Both the position numbers and the translations under genes were made by a program. From the NCBI GenBank assembly GCA_949592205.1, contig CATIUR010000001.1, forward strand, positions 72,025,559 through 72,089,558: a stretch of 64,000 bases of DNA, read 5' to 3'. Within the stretch, counting starts at the first letter, position 1; the number at the start of each line of letters is the position of its first letter. The DNA comes from Helichrysum umbraculigerum (lineage: Eukaryota; Streptophyta; Magnoliopsida; Asterales; Asteraceae). The notes beneath the pieces were generated by a model. The model saw only the letters and a program-made list of their open reading frames with translations, was not told the origin of the DNA and did not search any database. Shown in pieces: positions 34,969-46,201 of the stretch.

Positions 34969-35656
34969 ATGTTAGCTCGCAGTGAGTGAGGAGAGTTACT
35001 GCATCTTCAGTGACTATTCAATAAAGCCTCTTAAACTACAAGTACAAAAGTACTGTACTTATACGCATCAGTAAGAGTTTCCCGTACTTGAAGAATGTCT
35101 GAAGGATTACGTGGCAGCAAGTGATTGGTTTTAATGTACAGAGATATTTGCGGTAACAGAATTGGGACCCGCAGAATGTCGGTTCATCAGAGATCAAGCC
35201 AATCAAGCAGCGACACGTGTCATTCCAAGATCCTATTTTATAGGAGATATTCTAGGAACTCTTGTAGTATATATAGTTCAGAATATTTGACTTTAGAGGC
35301 TAGTTGTCCATACGTATTATTCACTTGTGTGTCAGTGGATATAGTTTGTCTAAGTACGTATTGTCACTCAGCGAGAAAAACAGTTAGCGTGTTTGTCCAC
35401 TACTGTTTATCTCTTTTGTAATAGTTTAGCTAGAGTGTTTGATTTGAATTAGCATTGGCTAATCTATTCCGCAATCAATACTCTGTGAGTTCTATGATTA
35501 ATTCAATTCACATTTCGGCTACTATTGCATACTTACTTTGATACTGTCATATCTATCTCTTATATACTTTGTTTGTGTTAAAACAATTAAAAACTGATTA
35601 AGTAACTTGAATAAAATCAGAAAAAGTTTTTAATTGTATTCAACCCCCCTTCTACA
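34969..35656 (+). mobile_element. Copia-type LTR fragment (uncertain ends)
   Basis: A TG...CA-bounded stretch (TGTTAGCTCGC ... TTCTACA) has a TATA-like box (GTAGTATATATAG at about 35264) and the C-rich end TTCAACCCCCCTTCTACA, seen near the ends of many plant Ty1/copia LTRs. Upstream, an open frame (34641-34937) without known domains may be the 3' end of the internal region. No target duplication or second LTR was found. Confidence 0.35.
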
Positions 35657-36184
35657 ATTAAACTTTACTTATTGAGATTCCAAATCACTTATCAATAGTG
35701 ATTACGGGACTATCACTATGTCAATTCAAATTCTTACATATGAAGATGGCTGATTTGTTGGATTTGGTTATGGTTTTGTTGTTTGTAATATGAGTTTCAG
35801 TTATAGCTTGTATGATGTACGCAAGATTTCGTATGCACACCAAGTGTTTGATTAAATGCTTAGATGCAAGTTTTATATGATTTGCTTAAATAGTAGTAAT
35901 CTTTTTGTTTTCAAAGTTGACGTGTCAGAGGTCATATATAAAATTGCAATGGTCTGGTGTAGAGATCAAATCTTCTTTCGACATGTTATGGTCTGATTGA
36001 AAATATTAGTATGTATGATGTACTAACACGAAAGGTACAAATAACATTGATTGGTTATACAATCGATTCATTTGCTGATAGTGGTAGTCTCTGCAACTGA
36101 TTATAACAACAACAATTGTAATTTTTTAAAGAGTGTTTGGATGTGTGTTTAATAAGCATGATTTTGATGATCATGATTTTACAG
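35657..36184. other. Non-coding flank before the plastid-protein exon
   Basis: AT-rich, no gene. It ends with GATTTTACAG, which can serve as the acceptor for the exon that follows. Confidence 0.35.
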
Positions 36185-36546
36185 ATCATAAGGTGAGTTC
36201 CGAAAGATTGCTACCCTCTAATTTTAGAGTACAAGCTGTTGTTGGTGATACAGCTGCTCTACCAAATGATTCACTTACTAACAACGAACAAACTTACCTA
36301 AGGGATAGTTCTGAAAATGGTGATGATCAGGGTGACCCTAAAATGGTTAACATTTGTGATAAGTTGATTGAGGTTTTCATGGTTGACAAACCTACTCCTG
36401 GTTACTGGAGAAGGTTGTTAACTTTTAGTAAGGAGTGGGATACTATTCGATCTCATTTCTTTGAAAGATGTCAAGAACGAGCAGATAAAGAAAATGACCC
36501 TGGGATGAAACACAAGTTTCTGAGGCTTGCAAGAAAGTTGAAAGAG
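36185..36546 (+). pseudogene. Lone exon of an At4g37920/At1g36320-like plastid protein
   Basis: One open exon, with acceptor TTTTACAG before 36185 and donor AAAGAG|GTACTA after 36546. The peptide includes ICDKLIEVFMVDKPTPGYWR, FSKEWDTIRSHFFERCQERA and DPGMKHKFLRLARKLKE. As I recall, this matches the N-terminal part of an uncharacterised plant protein family predicted to be plastid-targeted. The exons expected downstream are absent: DNA that looks mitochondrial begins about 150 bp after the donor. No transit-peptide exon was found upstream either. It looks like a gene fragment, though very distant exons cannot be excluded. Confidence 0.6.
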
Positions 36547-36689
36547 GTACTAATAAATTTAACTCAATTTATTACTTGCTAATGGTTTATGGTTTACGGT
36601 TTAGGGTTTATCAAGTTAATATACATAATGAACGCCTGTAGCTCCGCCCCTGCCTATATATGTTAATTTTGTATGTGTTTTCAACCCTC

Positions 36690-37760
36690 CGCTGCGCTCC
36701 TATTTCATGGAATAAGCGCCTTTTCTCTTATAAACAAAAGAAATGGATTTCTTCCGACTAGCTTGAAGGAAAGAGCGCTATAAGAGTAAGAGAAAGAGTG
36801 CCTCGAGAATATTTGGGATTTTTACTGAAAGCAGAGGAAGCATTCGATGCATCATAAAAAAAAAGTGCAGCTTCCAGAGCCCCGTATTTACCAGCGGGGG
36901 TCCCGAGGGAAGTATTCATGTTTCTTATTTCGTTTATAGGTAGCCAGTCTTTACTTCACTCGACCCAAGCAATGCCCAAAGAGTCCCATGCCTTTCTTGG
37001 TCGCTCCACGTAGTTATATTCATACATGTTCTGACTCGCCGGTCATTATCATGGCGGGGAAAAAGTAAAAAGGGAGACGAGCCCGCCCAGGAGGTGGGCG
37101 AAGTCTCGCAAAAGTCTCCTCGAAAAAGGGACTGGGAAACCACTTTTGATGAGTCTAAGGAGATGAGGTTGGCCGATAAACTTGCGGAGGTGTACGAAAA
37201 GCACATCCAAAGAACAATTGAGCGCACATAATTTTTATACGATAAGGAAAACCTACAGCTTGATTTAAAAGAAAAAGACGATATAGAACGTGGTTGCCGG
37301 TCCTACTTCGCAGATATTTACGACTTCCCCTTTAAGGAAATAATATTAGTGGGTATAAGGAGAATCAGTAGGAGAGGGAGTGTAATCAATATTGAATGAA
37401 GGTTATGTAAACTGAAAGCTTAGTAAACTAGCCCAATAGGCTATTCATATTCATATAACTAGTTAAAGAAGAGAAGAGCTAGCACGAATCGTCTTTGCAG
37501 CGTAAACTCCTGCTAAATGAATGCATTTGCTTTTGTTTTGAAAGTCTTTATGTTCCTGATTCAACTCCTTAATGCCATTGATTGATGCAAGTATTTTTCC
37601 TTGTGTAAGAGATATTCCATCAAGTTTATAGTGACTGAAAGCTGCCTAAAATCAATATTCAGCGAATCCCTTGCAGCTTTATCTCACTTCTACTTCTCGT
37701 GGGGCATTGCGATAGGAAAGAATGCCCAGTATACTACTTGAGCCGAGTGATCACAGGTCC
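36690..37760. other. Mitochondrial-like DNA (candidate NUMT)
   Basis: Base composition and wording change abruptly to a style typical of plant mitochondrial intergenic DNA: more GC, purine runs such as GGAAAGAGCGC and AAAGGGAGACGAGCCCGCCC, and a perfect CGCCCAGGAGGTGGGCG hairpin. A broken frame with DESKEMRLADKLAEVYEKH can be read on the plus strand at about 37140-37205. I cannot assign a mitochondrial gene. Borders are approximate. Confidence 0.4.
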
Positions 37761-38491
37761 GGGATCGTTAGATATGGGGATTGGATTGTACATTTGCATC
37801 AAATAGGCCCACACTAGTTAAATGAGTCAGTGGTACTTTATAGAACGTTGTTATGCATAGTTATGAATCCAAACAAATAATATAGTTTGTTACTCCCATT
37901 TTATTATTAAAATACAAAAGTATTTGATCAAACTCCACAGGGGATATTGACTTTTATTTATTATGTACGTATATAATATATTCATTGATGGAAAAAGTGA
38001 ATTAATAATAAGTGAAAAAATTATGAGAGAAAATTATTTGTTTTTTGGTTTCCTCCACCGTACAGTAAAGATTCCATATTCAATGTTGTTGTATATGTAT
38101 CAAGGGTCGGGTAACGTAGTATGTATTGTAATGTCAAATAATGTTAATAATATTAATGTAATTCCTAACAAATATTACATCATGAAAATGAACTTTATGG
38201 ACGTGATGAACTAAATCAACCGAAACGAAATCAATAGTGTAATGTGGGTTGGATTAAACTTAATTAACAACATAAGTATGATATTCAACTACCTATAAGT
38301 ATTAAATACTAATTATAACAACTTTAATTTTAAACAAAAAATTCATGAATTAATTTGAGATTAGTTTAATTAATAAGTTCTAAATAAAGTTTATACTTTG
38401 ATTTATTGTGTTATTTAAGCAACCACTAATTAAGAATTAATCAAACATTAATTTAATATTAAATAATTAAATAATTATTTACCCAATTGGC
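37761..38491. other. AT-rich intergenic DNA
   Basis: No gene seen. The open frame at 37963-38214 (83 residues) is AT-rich and has no domain. Confidence 0.4.
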
Positions 38492-39057
38492 CCACTTTTA
38501 GCGACGACATGTTGTCGCCGTAAAGTCATCGCTAAAGGTTCCGGTATAAAATAAAAAAATGGTTGCACACTTCTTTCTTCTTCAAAATTAACCCTAGCTT
38601 CAACCTACCACAATTATGTAGAGTTTCTACCACCACAGGAACCTCCACCTTCACTATCACCCACCTCCTTTACCACCATCCACCTCCATCACCCACCTCC
38701 GCCACCGTCGCTTGCTGCTGCCGTTGCTTGCTGCTATCGTTGCTTGCTGCTGCCTTCCTTCTTACATCTTCGGCCTACCATCACAGCGCACCACCACCAC
38801 TACCGGTTAGATAATTTTGTGTTTACTTTTGTTAACCCTCCATCCATACACAGAGTGTTACCGCTGTTGCGGCAGCGCTACCATCGGACCACCACCTCCG
38901 GCCGACCACCACTTCTTACCACCACTACCACCATTCAAGGTTTAGTTGTAATCTTTTAATTTGTTCAATTTTGCAAATTTGGTAAAGTTTGTCAAATTTT
39001 TGATTTTGTTAAAATTTTATGATGTGTATGTATGTAGTAACAAATTGTAGGAAGGGG

Positions 39058-39240
39058 CGTAGGCGGAGCCAAGAAATCTAAGTAGCGGAGGCGAAATAAT
39101 TTTTTTTATTTCTTTTCTATTTAGTGGGGGCGAAAATTTTAAATTGTCATTACTACCTTAAAAAATGTTCTTTTTTACGTAATTTGAAAATTCTTGTGGG
39201 GGCGGCTGCCTACGCTGCCCCCACCCTGTCTCCGCCCCTG
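39058..39240. mobile_element. 183-bp hAT-type MITE
   Basis: The ends are CGTAGGCGGAGCC and, inverted from the right, CAGGGGCGGAGAC. An 8-bp duplication GGAAGGGG lies at 39050-39057 and 39241-39248. Subterminal GGGGGCG/CGCCCCC is typical of small hAT elements. It is nested in the CACTA element. Confidence 0.82.
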
Positions 39241-39734
39241 GGAAGGGGTGCAGTAGCAGGCTAAAGGTTCTTGAGTTTTCTGATCATCTATACATGTTAA
39301 ATAAAGTAACTTGATAAACATTTATGCAATATATTAAAAATTCGAAAACGAAATATGGATCTTGCGTTTTCTGCTCACAAACTTGGGGTATAACATGGGG
39401 GTGGGGTTTATGGCTTTAAAATTGTACACATATACATATTTGACTTGGTTTCTTTGTGAGAAAGGTTTATATTTTTAAATTATATAATTTGCTAAATTAG
39501 TTGTCAGGTGGTTAAAATGAAAAACTAAAAACCATTAGGAGTAATAAAGTGATGTGACTAACTAATAAAATTAAATACAGAGTTTTATTTTGGGATTAGG
39601 ATTTTAAACCTTTTAAGTAAAATAATTAAATAACCTTCATTGTATTAGAGATTAATTTCGGAAATTACATTCTTATTATACCATAGGTCTTGAAATTAAT
39701 CAATTCCGTAGGAAGCTCGTCCGAAATTGATTTA

Positions 39735-39998
39735 TTAGAAATTGACTTCCGAGCGTTTTCGGATTTTTTCTGACATGTAGTAGTCACAATGCTTATTCCA
39801 CTCCGATGATTCCATGTTGAGTGGAGGTGCTTGTCTAATAGCCGCGACACTCTCATACCCACCACGCCCATCAAACCACTTTTTCTTAAACTTGGATTTT
39901 CGATCTGAATATCTGTTAGCACAGAGACTCTCAACCCCATTAAAGACTTCTTTGCTATTGGGCCCCTTCAAGTGGGGTTTCATGTCAAAGTAATGCTA
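39735..39998 (-). pseudogene. Inverted fragment of a plant transposase (PF03004-type)
   Basis: A minus-strand frame with KFKKKWFDGRGGYESVAAIR and NMESSEWNKHCDYYMSEK, the conserved block of the plant Ptta/En/Spm transposase family found in CACTA-type elements. It is an inverted copy of the segment carried on the plus strand at 40045-40105 plus 43245-43420, with the symmetry centre near 40020. Nothing upstream or downstream completes a protein. Confidence 0.7.
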
Positions 39999-40044
39999 CA
40001 AGTTAAAAGAAATAGTTAGGGATGGTTACTTTTTATGTACAAAG

Positions 40045-43000
40045 AAGGGGTCCAATGGCAAAGAAGTTTCTAATGGGGTTGAGAGTCTATGTGCTAACAG
40101 ATAATTGTGACAACCCGTACTTTAGGGTATTAAATTACCTTAAGCTTGCTTGTAATTACTTGTAATTAGTATGAAATAGGACTAAGTTACTTGTAATATA
40201 ACGTATATTGAATATACACCCGTACATAATAAATTGATATCACGCGATTTGCTCGGATGGAATCCGAAACACCCGGCCGTTGGTGAACCTTTTCATACGA
40301 CTTGTAAATCTATTTTTATGGTAAAATAGTCATTATATACTTCGTATCATTATTTTATAATAACATACGCGAAAATCTTCCACATTTGGTGTAAAACGTA
40401 ACGAATGCGAGAAAACGCGCGAATCGAGCCCGACACCCGAACGAAATCCAAAATATATTTTGGTAACTCAAAATAAGTGTTTTATAAATAGTTAGTCAAT
40501 CTAAATACCATTCACATATTGAAAATTTACGCGATAAAAATAAACGACAAAAAGTTAACTTAAACACGTACGTTTAACGTCTAACCGACAACGAGACTTA
40601 ACCCGAGCTCGAGAGACAAGTCACGAGCCCAACCCGTGATGGGTCAGGACCAGAACCACGACCCAATGGCTCAAGTCAGCCCAAATACCTCAAGAACTCA
40701 GCCTATAATCTCTTGTTAAAACCCTAACCCTTAATTAAGATCCTCATTCATAACCACCACTCTTATCTCTAATTCTCTCCACTTTATCTCATCCCTCTCT
40801 TTCTAAAACTACATAAATCAGTCACATTCACCACCATCTACCTCCTTCAAGAACTACCAAACATTTTCATCATCATCTAACACCATCTAGCAACGTTTAA
40901 GAGCAAGAAGAACGCGAACCGAGCAGCAGCAGCATACCTCCTTCCTTTCATCTCTCGACCACGGTTTTTGTTGTAAGAAACCCCTTCTCTTTCGTTCATT
41001 TTACTTGGATAATGTTGCTAAACATGCTAGTACTTCATTTCTACTCGTTTGTGTCCAAGATCTACTCGAAAAACCAAAGAACAAAGCTAAAAACCAATGG
41101 GTAATAGCATTAACCATTGGACAATATTTTAGATCGGTTTAGATCGAGCATAACGAGACCATTTCTTGATGAAATCTAACGTTTCTTGAGCCTAAACTCA
41201 AGTTTAAGATGTCTAGTTTAAGAATCTGTAGGCCTAATGAGGTCAATTACTATTTTTAAGAAATGTTTTAAAAGTATTTATACAGACTGAAACACTCTGA
41301 TCAGAAAGTTTAACCAGATTCAAAATGGTGTATCTCGACTTGTGGTTCGAATTAATGGGTGAAACCAGTGGGAAAAGATCACAAATTCTGTCACCTTTCT
41401 TTCCCCTACTTGCACACTTTGTGAGGCTTTGTAAAACTTGAGATATGACCAAATCTTTGAACATATGTCACCGAAATATAGCTGCTGGACCCATCGTGCT
41501 TTACAAATTTATTTCTCGACTTGTGTTTGGTGTTAGACTTAATAAAAACATGTTTTGGAAACCTTAGATATAGAGGAACAACATATATTTTTATTGGATC
41601 TGTTATCAGATGAAAACTTAGGAAAACCGGACTCAGAAAAAGGCGTAAAATCATGTAATAAATATTTCGGGGCTGTTTTCGTATTCAATTTAAAAACGAC
41701 ACTTTGGGACATTCAATTAAGGTAAAACTTGCTTTTTATGAAGTTATAAACATATATGAGTGTTGTGTAAAAGTTTCGGGTCAAACCGAGCATTTTTGAC
41801 CAAAGCCTAAAAATCTAAAACTTCTCAGCCCGATTTGCGACATAATTTGCGACATAACTTTTCCGTCGCAACCTTTTGCGACAGCAACATCTTTTTTGTG
41901 ACATAACTTTTCCGTCGCAACTTTTTGCGACAGCAACATCCTTTTTGCGACATAACTTTTTAGTCGCAACTTATTGCGACAGAAACCTTCTGTCGCAATT
42001 CTCAGAATGCTTAAAAACATTTAACTACCAAGTATTGGACTCGCGTAACAACCAAACAATATACGACACTACTCGTACTTGCAAAACACATACTTATGAA
42101 AGTATACAATGAAACAATAATGAAACCTGATAAAAATAATGTCTTCGGGAATTATTATTATTACATACTTAAACATTCACCAACGGGCCGCAAACGTTTT
42201 TAATTAAACAAACAAATAACTACTTGGACATAACTAGTTGAAGTGGACAACTAGCATGAATGGCCTTTTGAGATATTCACTTATACATACAACCTTTTAT
42301 GCTTAGGGCATTAGAGGGTTGCGGGTTCGGAGAACCTACTAGCTGATTTACTTTGGACACTCGTTTGATTGCAAACGTAGCTTGCTTACTTGACTCAGGT
42401 GAGTCTCATAGCCCCACTTTTTAACTGTTTTTACTTCGGGGTGAGGATACATACTCTGTTTTACATATGAACACAAGTACTGATTTAACTGATTTAACTA
42501 ATATACGGATTGCATGAGTCACGACATAATCCACTGAAGTCCCTCCATCATAGTTGTTAGTTATGGACTTAAGCGCGAGTATTAGTAAATGGATCCATTT
42601 GGGACTGACAATCCCGCCCAGGGTAGTAGCGCTACCACGAACCGTTCCGTAGAAACGGGCGTTTGATACTTGTTTCTTATTGGTGTTTTGGATTAGCACT
42701 CACGGGGGCAACTTACGGTGCTTGGTTGTACCACTTTTACGTTAAGCTTCGACTATGAGCTCACGACAATGGTATATAATTTACAAACTATTGCTTGGTT
42801 GCAATACACTTGTTTACACATTCGTGCACACTGATGAAATCTTGTGGTTCATAACTATTACCTTACTACTAAACCTGTGAGCTCACCAACATTCATGTTG
42901 ACCCTTTTAGTATGTATTCTCAGGTACCCGTACGGAGTAGGATTACTCCAGGACACTAGCTAGAGTCGCATGATTTCTACACAGCATTTAACGGAGATTC

Positions 43001-44699
43001 TTAGCATTATCTTTTGTATATTTCGGTTATGTAATAGAATCTCCCGCTACATACGCGGACTCTAGGCTACGATACTTTTGTAACAAAAACAATATGTTTT
43101 CAAATGATTTATTTATGGAATGTAACTAATTTACAAACGTCTCATTTAGAGGTCGTTTGCTGTATATCTTTGTGCTTTTGATTACTTGATTAGTCGCGCC
43201 CCGACCCGAACCACTTCCGCAACAGGTAATTTGGGGGTGCGACAATAATTCTGACCGAAAATTCAAGTTTAAGAAAAAGTGGTTTGATGGGCGGGGTGGG
43301 TATGAGAGTGTCGCGGCTATTAGACAAGCACATCCACTCAACATGGAATCATCGGAGTGGAATAAGTATTGTCACTACTACATGTCACAAAAACCAGAAA
43401 ATGCTCGGAAGTCAATACTGCTAATCGGAGTAAGCAAGTGTATCAAAGATGCCATGGGTCAAAAGCGTTTGTTGCACATAGACATGATAAGGTACGTAGC
43501 TTTATCATTGCTATTTATAATAATTATGTCGTGATTAATATGATTGATTGTTATTATATATTCATTTAATGTGTTTATAGCTTATCGAGAAAGACGGTAA
43601 ATATACACTTATCGATCAATACAAGGAGATGCATACTCGGGATGGGGTGTGGACCAATGAGACCGCTAAAACGCGATATGTAAGTATAAATTTATAAATT
43701 TTGAGTATTTAAATTTATGTATATATTTGTTTATTTTTGAAGTTGAAGTCTTAGAATGTATCTATAGAATTGCTATAGAATGATCTATCGATGATTTTGT
43801 GAAATCGAAGTATTAAATTTTGGGTGTTCGTATCATAATTAGAAAGTTTTGATCATGCTTATGGTTAGATACTTATGGTTAAATGAGTCAAATGGGTTCG
43901 TATATCAAATGTGTCAAACAGGTAAAGTGGGTCAAATGGGCTTCCAAGTGGTAATATGGTAAATGGATCAAATGGTTAAAGTGGGTCAAATAGGTTCTTA
44001 TGTGTTAAATGGGTTTCCAAGTGATAATATGTATGAAATAGGTCAAATGGGTAAAGTGGGTGAAATGTCTAATGTGTCAAGTGGGTCAAATGAGCTTCCA
44101 AGTTGCAATATGGTTAAATGGATCAAATGGTTAAAGTGGGTCAAATAGGTTTGTATATTGAATGTGTCAATATATATAAATGGATCAAATGGTTAAAGTG
44201 GGTCAAATGGGTAAAGTGGGTCATATGGGTTTTTATGGGTCAAATGGGTTTCCAAGTGTTAATATGAATGAAATGGGTCAAATGGGTTAACTTTGATTAT
44301 ATACATGAGTGAAATGAGTCAAGTGTGTCATTTTACTAATTATAGTTGTTTTGTAACTTCTAGGATAACGTGGTTACGGACACCACTTCCACTCCTTTAA
44401 ATGACGAGGACATCATAACAAAAAACTTGGGGGAACGACGTGGGTTTTATCCCGGGATTGGTAAAAAGTTACCTCGTGGTTCAAGAGTGTGCGGCCAATG
44501 GGCAAGTAGTTCAAAAGGTAAGATATATACAAAAGAGGAAGTTGGTAATGTGGTTAGTAAGGTGGTTGGTAAAATGTTTGGTAAATTGGCGAAGCATACA
44601 AATGATAACTTTGCAACGGTTTGTGTCGTCTTACAAACAGCTAATGTTAACTGTCCGAAGCTTAAAGACGTGGATCCCATGATGTTTTATAGTAGATGA
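40045..44699 (+). pseudogene. CACTA-type transposase gene (PF03004-like), split by a solo LTR
   Basis: Plus-strand pieces: 40045-40105 (interrupted), 43245-43491 (donor GTACGT), 43581-43679 (LIEKDGKYTLIDQYKEMHTR, donor GTAAGT) and 44364-44699 (ends MMFYSR-stop). The order KFKKKWFDGRGGYE, NMESSEWNKYCHYYM, HGSKAF, HTRDGVW follows the plant transposase-24 family. It is broken twice: a 3139-bp solo LTR sits in the first piece, and the frame changes near 43390 within the second. The intron at 43680-44363 holds a degenerate GGGTCAAATGG minisatellite (about 43860-44330). After the stop lies an Asp/Glu-coding GAGGACGA run in another frame. Not functional. Confidence 0.68.
40106..43244 (+). mobile_element. 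Solo LTR of a gypsy element, 3139 bp, with 5-bp target duplication
   Basis: It starts TGTGACAACCCG, ends TTGGGGGTGCGACA, and is flanked by ATAAT on both sides (40101-40105 and 43245-43249). No internal region is present, as expected from recombination between the two LTRs of one insertion. It carries the leader architecture described in the findings: arm 1 at 40274-40287, a GTCGCAA/TTGCGAC repeat cluster at about 41830-42000, arm 2 at 42176-42190, donor CTCAG|GTGAGT at 42398, hairpin GGTAG/CTACC at 42622-42636, hairpin at 42887-42900 and acceptor ATTCTCAG at 42923. Confidence 0.92.
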
Positions 44700-45571
44700 T
44701 GAGGACGAAGACGAGGAGGAGGACGAGGAGGAAGACGATGAGTAGGTTGTTTAGTTTGGATTTCATGTGTTAGGCAATAACTTGTTTAAAAAACTTGTAT
44801 GTTAGTTGGTTAATTGGATTTGGATGTTTGAACGACTTTGAAATGTTGTATGTTTGTTTGGATGATAATGTTCAATTTGCGGATTCGGTTTGATTTGCGA
44901 ATTTAGTAATAAATTTTGCTTGTAATCAGCAGGAAAAACGCAGCTTATAATCAGGAAAAAAACCTGGGAAAACGGAAAAATAGGAAGATCATTTCGAAAC
45001 TGTCCGTGACTTTTAGCGACGACCCTTTAGTGACGACATGTCTTCGCTAAGCATTTATATAGACAAAAATTCAAAATCAGCAAAAAAACCTGGGAAAATG
45101 GAAAAATAGGAAGATCATTTCGAAACTGTCCGTGACTTTTAGTGACGACCCTTTAGTGACGACATGTCTTCGCTAAGCATTTATATAGACAAAAATTCAA
45201 AATATCTTCGCGATGACTCTTTCGCGACGACATGTAGTCGCGAAGCATTTCTAATAAAGTAAAACAAAAATAAAAGAATATATCTTTCGCGACGACATGT
45301 AGCCGCGAAACATTTTTATTAAAGAAAATCAAAAATAAAATAAAATATCTTTCGAGACGACATGTCGTCGCGAAGCATTTTTAAATAAGAAAATCAAAGT
45401 TAACGTGGACCCCACTGTTGTCGCGAATAGTTGTCGCGAAAAGCTTTCAGCTACGCGAGTATAGCGACAACCTTTCGGCGACGACATGTCGTCGCGACAG
45501 ATCTACGGCGATGACATTTTGCGAAATTGGGACGACTTTTGTCGTCGCCAAAAGTCCCGATTCTAGTAGTG
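44700..45571. repeat. CACTA subterminal repeat region
   Basis: Non-coding. A 126-bp unit is duplicated head to tail (shared CCTGGGAAAA...CGTGACTTTTAG block at about 44961 and 45087). Many GCGACGACATGT / ACATGTCGTCGC palindromes follow up to the terminal TAGTG at 45571. Such arrays usually bind the element's DNA-binding protein. Confidence 0.7.
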
Positions 45572-45880
45572 ATGTATTGTATATATTGCTACGGTAACAA
45601 TACACAAACTAGATTTTTTACCCCGGACGTTACCCAGTTGACGTGGTAACTATATAATTTATATATATGCGTAGTAGTTGAATTTCTCGAATAATACAAT
45701 TTGTTTGTTCTCATATTATTTTATGTATGATATGATTGGTTGAAAATGGGTTGCATAAAACAAAAGGAATACCAAACCATACAAACATTTACTTAATACA
45801 TATATAAAGGAAATTAAAAAATGCACATGTAGAAAAAACACTCATTAATATAAAGTCTTAATCAATATGCATGCCGGTTA
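45572..45880. other. Spacer with a decayed Helitron-like end
   Basis: AACTAGATTTTTTACCCCGG followed by ACGTTACCCAG (45608-45640) resembles the Helitron-like end at 27131. The rest is AT-rich. It ends with TTA (45878-45880), one side of the Harbinger target duplication. Confidence 0.4.
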
Positions 45881-46201
45881 GAGCACAGGGAGCGTTTGAT
45901 GGTGGTTCAGTGTTCAGTTCAGTGTTCTTGAGAACACTGAATCAGAAAAGTGGGGTAATGGTTAATCTTGAGGTTCAATGTTCAGTTCAGTGTCCTGGTG
46001 ATTTTTTTTTATTTTTTATTATTTTATTTTTTTTGTAAAAACAAATTAAATACATAAAAATAATACAAAATAAAAACAAATAACATAAAATTAAAAAGTA
46101 CTTTCATACAATAATTAAAATTCCTAAAAATACATAATTAAAATACGATAATTTAAAGACAATAATTGTAAAGACGATAATTTTAAAGACAATACAATAA
46201 G

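Larger units (their letters stand above)
38492..45571. mobile_element. Degenerate CACTA (En/Spm-type) transposon with nested insertions
   Basis: The right terminus read inward is CACTACTAGAATCGGGACTT, a CACTA end, followed by many GCGACGACATGTCGTCGC subterminal palindromes (44990-45571). At the left, ACTTTTAGCGACGACATG (about 38495-38512) matches the terminal repeat from base 16 onward, but the CACTA tip itself is missing, so the left end is truncated or mutated. Inside are a proline/histidine-rich exon-like stretch (38563-38960), a small hAT MITE, an inverted transposase fragment, a split transposase gene and a solo LTR. A 126-bp tandem duplication lies at about 44945-45200. Confidence 0.75.
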
